This document shows positions 6,761 through 6,969 of a stretch of DNA of 6,969 nt, one piece after another; position 1 is the stretch's first letter, and each line of letters opens with the position of its first letter. The stretch spans positions 1 to 6,969 of the forward strand of contig CAXBDI010000155.1 of NCBI GenBank assembly GCA_963974445.1. The letters run 5' to 3'. The notes beneath the pieces were generated by a model. That model saw only the letters and a program-made list of their open reading frames with translations. It did not search any database and was not told the origin of the DNA. Source of the DNA: JACKII01 sp963974445 (GTDB lineage: Bacteria; Pseudomonadota; Alphaproteobacteria; Bin95). A program made the translations under genes and the position numbers.

Positions 6761-6766
6761 TATAAT
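6761..6766 (+). promoter_or_regulatory. Perfect -10 hexamer, candidate promoter
   Basis: TATAAT is exact, in an AT-rich setting. No good -35 hexamer stands 16-18 bases upstream (the sequence there is AATGCA-like) and there is no extended -10 TG at the right place. If used, transcription would start near 6773 and run to the terminator at 6930-6950. Confidence 0.25.
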
Positions 6767-6929
6767 TTTCGTACGCATCTCTCTTAACCCAATTAACTAA
6801 TGGTGGGCCAGAAACATTTACCATTTTCTCATAACTCTTGTAGATGCATGATCGCAAATGCTTTATCTGGAGAACGAACAAATCGTCTGAGAACTCAGGA
6901 ACGAACGACCAAACGTAACTGCTCACCCC

Positions 6930-6950
6930 CCCTCGTTGAACGGGGGTTTT
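6930..6950 (+). terminator. Rho-independent terminator
   Basis: A GC-rich stem of seven pairs forms between 6930-6936 (CCCTCGT) and 6940-6946 (ACGGGGG), including one T-G pair, around a 3-base loop TGA, followed by TTTT (6947-6950). The T-run is on the plus strand only. No plus-strand gene ends close by: ribH2 stops 266 bases upstream. It could end a long ribH2 transcript or a separate small RNA. Confidence 0.6.
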
Positions 6951-6969
6951 GCCGGAGGGCAATTGAGGT

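Larger units (their letters stand above)
6665..6969. other. AT-richer right flank, no certain gene
   Basis: This stretch is clearly less GC-rich than ribH2 and the other genes. The plus strand has no reasonable reading frame. It has a TATAAT hexamer (6761-6766), inverted repeats AATGGT/ACCATT (6799-6804/6820-6825) and GCAT/ATGC (6846-6849/6858-6861, with flanking AGAT/ATCT), an 8-base direct repeat GAACGAAC (6872-6879 and 6899-6906), and a terminator (6930-6950). The minus strand has a frame open from the window edge to the stop at 6755-6753, about 70 codons, matching no family I know. A small RNA on plus or the tail of a transferred gene on minus are both possible. Confidence 0.5.

Noticed and set aside
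1..6969. CRISPR array, tRNA or rRNA genes, toxin-antitoxin pair, phage genes
   Set aside because: No regularly spaced repeats, no cloverleaf or rRNA-like sequence, and no paired small genes were seen on either strand.

Overview
The window looks like a chromosomal stretch from a GC-rich proteobacterium, most likely an alphaproteobacterium. The main clue is a type II lumazine synthase (RibH2) of the kind known from Brucella and rhizobia, placed behind an FMN riboswitch. The core (about 780-6660) is GC-rich and tightly packed. Both ends are less GC-rich and hold no convincing intact gene.

Layout. Positions 1-794 have no intact gene. They contain an imperfect palindrome (123-165) and, on the minus strand, a possible badly decayed IS5-like transposase start (275-438). 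Two plus-strand genes follow. The first is an FAD/NAD(P)-dependent oxidoreductase (795-2243) broken by one in-frame amber codon at 1806-1808. The second is an intact protein of unknown function, HEAT/DUF1186-like with a C-terminal SEC-C zinc motif (2298-3149). It converges, with a 3-base gap, on a minus-strand pair: a luciferase-like flavin monooxygenase (LLM class, 4707-5858) followed 63 bases later by a DHA2/EmrB-type drug-efflux transporter (3153-4643). The pair is probably one operon.

Divergent from this pair, on the plus strand, is a well-conserved FMN riboswitch aptamer (6003-6142). Its leader ends in a hairpin that can hide the ribosome binding site of ribH2 (6224-6664). The tail, 6665-6969, is AT-richer. 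It carries a perfect TATAAT hexamer, several inverted repeats and a rho-independent terminator with no plus-strand gene between them, so a small RNA is possible.

How the parts fit: the region between 5859 and 6223 drives two flavin-linked functions in opposite directions. Lumazine synthase makes the riboflavin precursor under FMN feedback, and a probable FMN-using monooxygenase is transcribed the other way together with an exporter. No clearly new multi-gene system is visible. The points most worth a second look are the amber-split oxidoreductase, the riboswitch-controlled stand-alone RibH2, and the orphan promoter/terminator pair at the right end.
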